Source of the DNA: Methanosarcina sp. MTP4 | GTDB taxonomy: Archaea; Halobacteriota; Methanosarcinia; Methanosarcinales; Methanosarcinaceae | Direction of reading: 5' to 3' | NCBI RefSeq assembly: GCF_000970045.1 | Contig: NZ_CP009505.1 | Span: 2,294,001 to 2,358,000 of the forward strand | Length of the DNA: 64,000 nucleotides | Shown: positions 62,585-64,000 of the stretch, piece after piece | Layout: each line of letters begins with the position of its first letter | Position numbering within the stretch: position 1 is the first letter of the stretch | Position numbers and translations under genes: made by a program | The notes under the pieces: generated by a model | Seen by the model: the letters and a program-made list of their open reading frames with translations, nothing else | The model's database searches: none | Told to the model about the DNA's origin: nothing

Positions 62585-63718
62585 ATGAATTTGAGGTTTT
62601 ACATCATCTGCATTGCCGCCGCACTCATGTTCGCAGCCCCTGCTACAGCAGCAGACAGCCCCGCCACAATCCACGGGGTAGTTTACGGCTGGGACACCTT
62701 CGAACCCCTGGACAACGCCGTGGTCGAGGTGAACTCCATACCTTCCCAGTCCATGGTGGCAAAATACGGCGTCTATTCCTTCGAACTGGCTCCCGGAGCT
62801 TACACTATCAAAGCCGGCTATTACCAGAACGGCACCCTCAGCTACTCAGCAGAAGAACCCATAACAGTTGAAAGCGAAGGAAACTACGTCCTCGACCTCC
62901 TTCTCCTCCCCGTCTATTCCGAAGAACTTATGGACAGCCAATCATCCGGCACAGGCGAATTGTCCGAAATCCCGGTAACCGAAACCGAAAGCCAATCATC
63001 AGGTCTCGAGACTGCAGAACCGGATTCAGCTTCTGAATCAGAAGCGAATTCCGAATCGGAATCGGAAGTGGACACAGAAGAAGACGGAATTTCAGCCCGC
63101 GAAAGTTCAGCTTCGGCTTCTTCATCTCTGAATACAACTCACCTGTTTGCAGCCTTCATGCTCATTCTTCTGCTTGTAGGAGGATACCAGTTCTCCCTGA
63201 AGCAAAAAAGCGGAGAGAAAAAGCCGGCGGCAGAAGAAAAAGCAGGGGAAAGGCAGATCCATTCAAGAGTTTCAGTAACATCCCCGGCGCCTGAACCAGC
63301 GGTAGGGCAGACGGCAAAGCTGGAAACAAAGGCAGCAGCAGAGAAGGCGCCAAAGCCGGATGAAAAAACAGCGGCAGAACCGGCAGTAAAACCAATAACA
63401 GAACCTGAATCCGAAATTCATGAAAACACTGAAGGATCGGCTGAAGAGCCCGGTGAAGAACCTGCCGAAAAATCCGAAGAAAAAGAAGATACCTCTACCC
63501 CGAAAAAACCCCTACCCCTCCCGGCCGACCTTCAGGATATTATGGACATAATCCGGGTCCAGGGAGGCAGGATCACCCAGAAAGAGCTTCGCAGCAGGCT
63601 GAAGTATTCGGAAGGAAAGGTCAGCCTCATGCTTACCGACCTTGAAAGGAGAGGGCTGGTAGAGAAATTTAAAAGAGGGAGAGGGAACGTGGTTATAATT
63701 AAAGACGGGAAACGTTAA
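62585..63718 (+). CDS. Membrane-spanning protein with extracellular Ig/carboxypeptidase-regulatory-like domain and cytoplasmic winged helix
   Basis: 377 residues. Signal peptide (1-22, ending ATA), then a carboxypeptidase-regulatory-like beta-sandwich (about 24-112: GVVYGWDTFEPLDNAVVEVN, then GVYSFELAPGAYTIKAGYYQ). A Ser/Glu-rich stalk follows, then a membrane helix near 181-198 (HLFAAFMLILLLVGGYQF) and a long Lys/Glu/Pro-rich cytoplasmic linker. The C-terminal ~65 residues form a winged helix (QDIMDIIRVQGGRITQKELR, then SRLKYSEGKVSLMLTDLERRG). The layout is that of an archaeal one-component membrane regulator: ligand outside, DNA-binding domain inside. Ligand and targets are unknown. Confidence 0.86.
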   Translation: MNLRFYIICIAAALMFAAPATAADSPATIHGVVYGWDTFEPLDNAVVEVNSIPSQSMVAKYGVYSFELAPGAYTIKAGYYQNGTLSYSAEEPITVESEGNYVLDLLLLPVYSEELMDSQSSGTGELSEIPVTETESQSSGLETAEPDSASESEANSESESEVDTEEDGISARESSASASSSLNTTHLFAAFMLILLLVGGYQFSLKQKSGEKKPAAEEKAGERQIHSRVSVTSPAPEPAVGQTAKLETKAAAEKAPKPDEKTAAEPAVKPITEPESEIHENTEGSAEEPGEEPAEKSEEKEDTSTPKKPLPLPADLQDIMDIIRVQGGRITQKELRSRLKYSEGKVSLMLTDLERRGLVEKFKRGRGNVVIIKDGKR

Positions 63719-63787
63719 GGGCTCTATTTTGCAGGTTTCCCTCCAAACTTTATTTAAATTTGAATTCCTGGGACTGAAGACCTTCTC

Positions 63788-63931
63788 ATGGTCCCTGGCA
63801 ACCTCATCCTCATATACACAGCAGCCCTCTCCCTTGCTTTCGGAAACGGGATCATGTGGCCCTGTGTCATCTCAATCCTCTGGAACACCGGAAGAAACAT
63901 GACTCTTGCAAAAATTCGTGAAAAGCGATGA
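63788..63931 (+). pseudogene. 47-codon fragment resembling part of a major-facilitator transporter
   Basis: ATG 63788 to TGA 63929-63931 encodes MVPGNLILIYTAALSLAFGN and then GIMWPCVISILWNTGR with a basic tail. The GN-G-x-x-x-P pattern in a hydrophobic helix is what a middle or late helix of a major-facilitator permease looks like. Nothing recognisable precedes or follows it, so it is probably a remnant rather than a functional small protein. The window ends 69 bases later. Confidence 0.3.
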
Positions 63932-64000
63932 AAAAAGTACTGAAAAAATGCTTAAAAATGGGTCGGTAGAAATCCTGTAATATTACTTAAAATGGCCCTG

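Overview
The window looks like a stretch of a Methanosarcina chromosome (methanogenic euryarchaeon). The evidence is a gamma-class carbonic anhydrase of the M. thermophila Cam type, archaeal-only families (Tsr3, RIO2 kinase, DUF460, DUF2148, archaeal nicotianamine synthase-like protein, 2-oxoacid:ferredoxin oxidoreductase with fused subunits), archaeal TATA-type promoters, AGGTG-type ribosome sites, PKD/NosD-like surface proteins, and long spacers full of short tandem repeats. No tRNA, rRNA or CRISPR array was found.

Layout. 0-8 kb: the end of a TPR-CHAT protease-like gene faces two minus-strand gene groups. One is a membrane protein, two charged helical proteins and a classical AAA+ ATPase; the other is two unknown proteins. 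This is the least explained cluster and the best candidate for an undescribed system. 8-20 kb: a spacer with gene remnants, a small secreted protein, a lipoprotein of the serine beta-lactamase fold, a MerR/GyrI regulator facing a nicotianamine synthase-like gene, a radical SAM protein, an alkaline-phosphatase-fold protein and a large PKD surface protein. 20-30 kb: a cupin regulator, an acyl-CoA synthetase and a three-gene 2-oxoacid:ferredoxin oxidoreductase, which together suggest interconversion of branched 2-oxoacids, acyl-CoAs and acids; then a helical protein plus a BACON membrane protein, and two-subunit fumarase. 30-34 kb: an efflux pump and two small membrane proteins. 34-49 kb: housekeeping genes (Tsr3, SLOG protein, topoisomerase I, beta-CASP nuclease-like protein, DUF2148, DUF460, RIO2, DJ-1/PfpI, methionine gamma-lyase, nicotinate phosphoribosyltransferase, carbonic anhydrase).

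49-64 kb is accessory: a membrane protein with an internal duplication, an acetyltransferase, an 18-repeat HEAT protein with zinc ribbon, two secreted acidic helical proteins, then an AT-rich island. The island holds three near-identical promoters, three DUF2178 copies (one internally deleted, one reduced to its tail, one intact), an ABC transporter and a small Cro/CI-type regulator. The window closes with a winged-helix regulator, a lipoprotein, and a membrane-spanning protein whose cytoplasmic end is a winged helix.

A recurring feature is short tandem arrays (12-28 bp units). Several begin inside or directly after the stop codon of a gene. Start codons were chosen by ribosome-site spacing. 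Often a GTG that is itself part of an AGGTG ribosome site lies just upstream of the better ATG.
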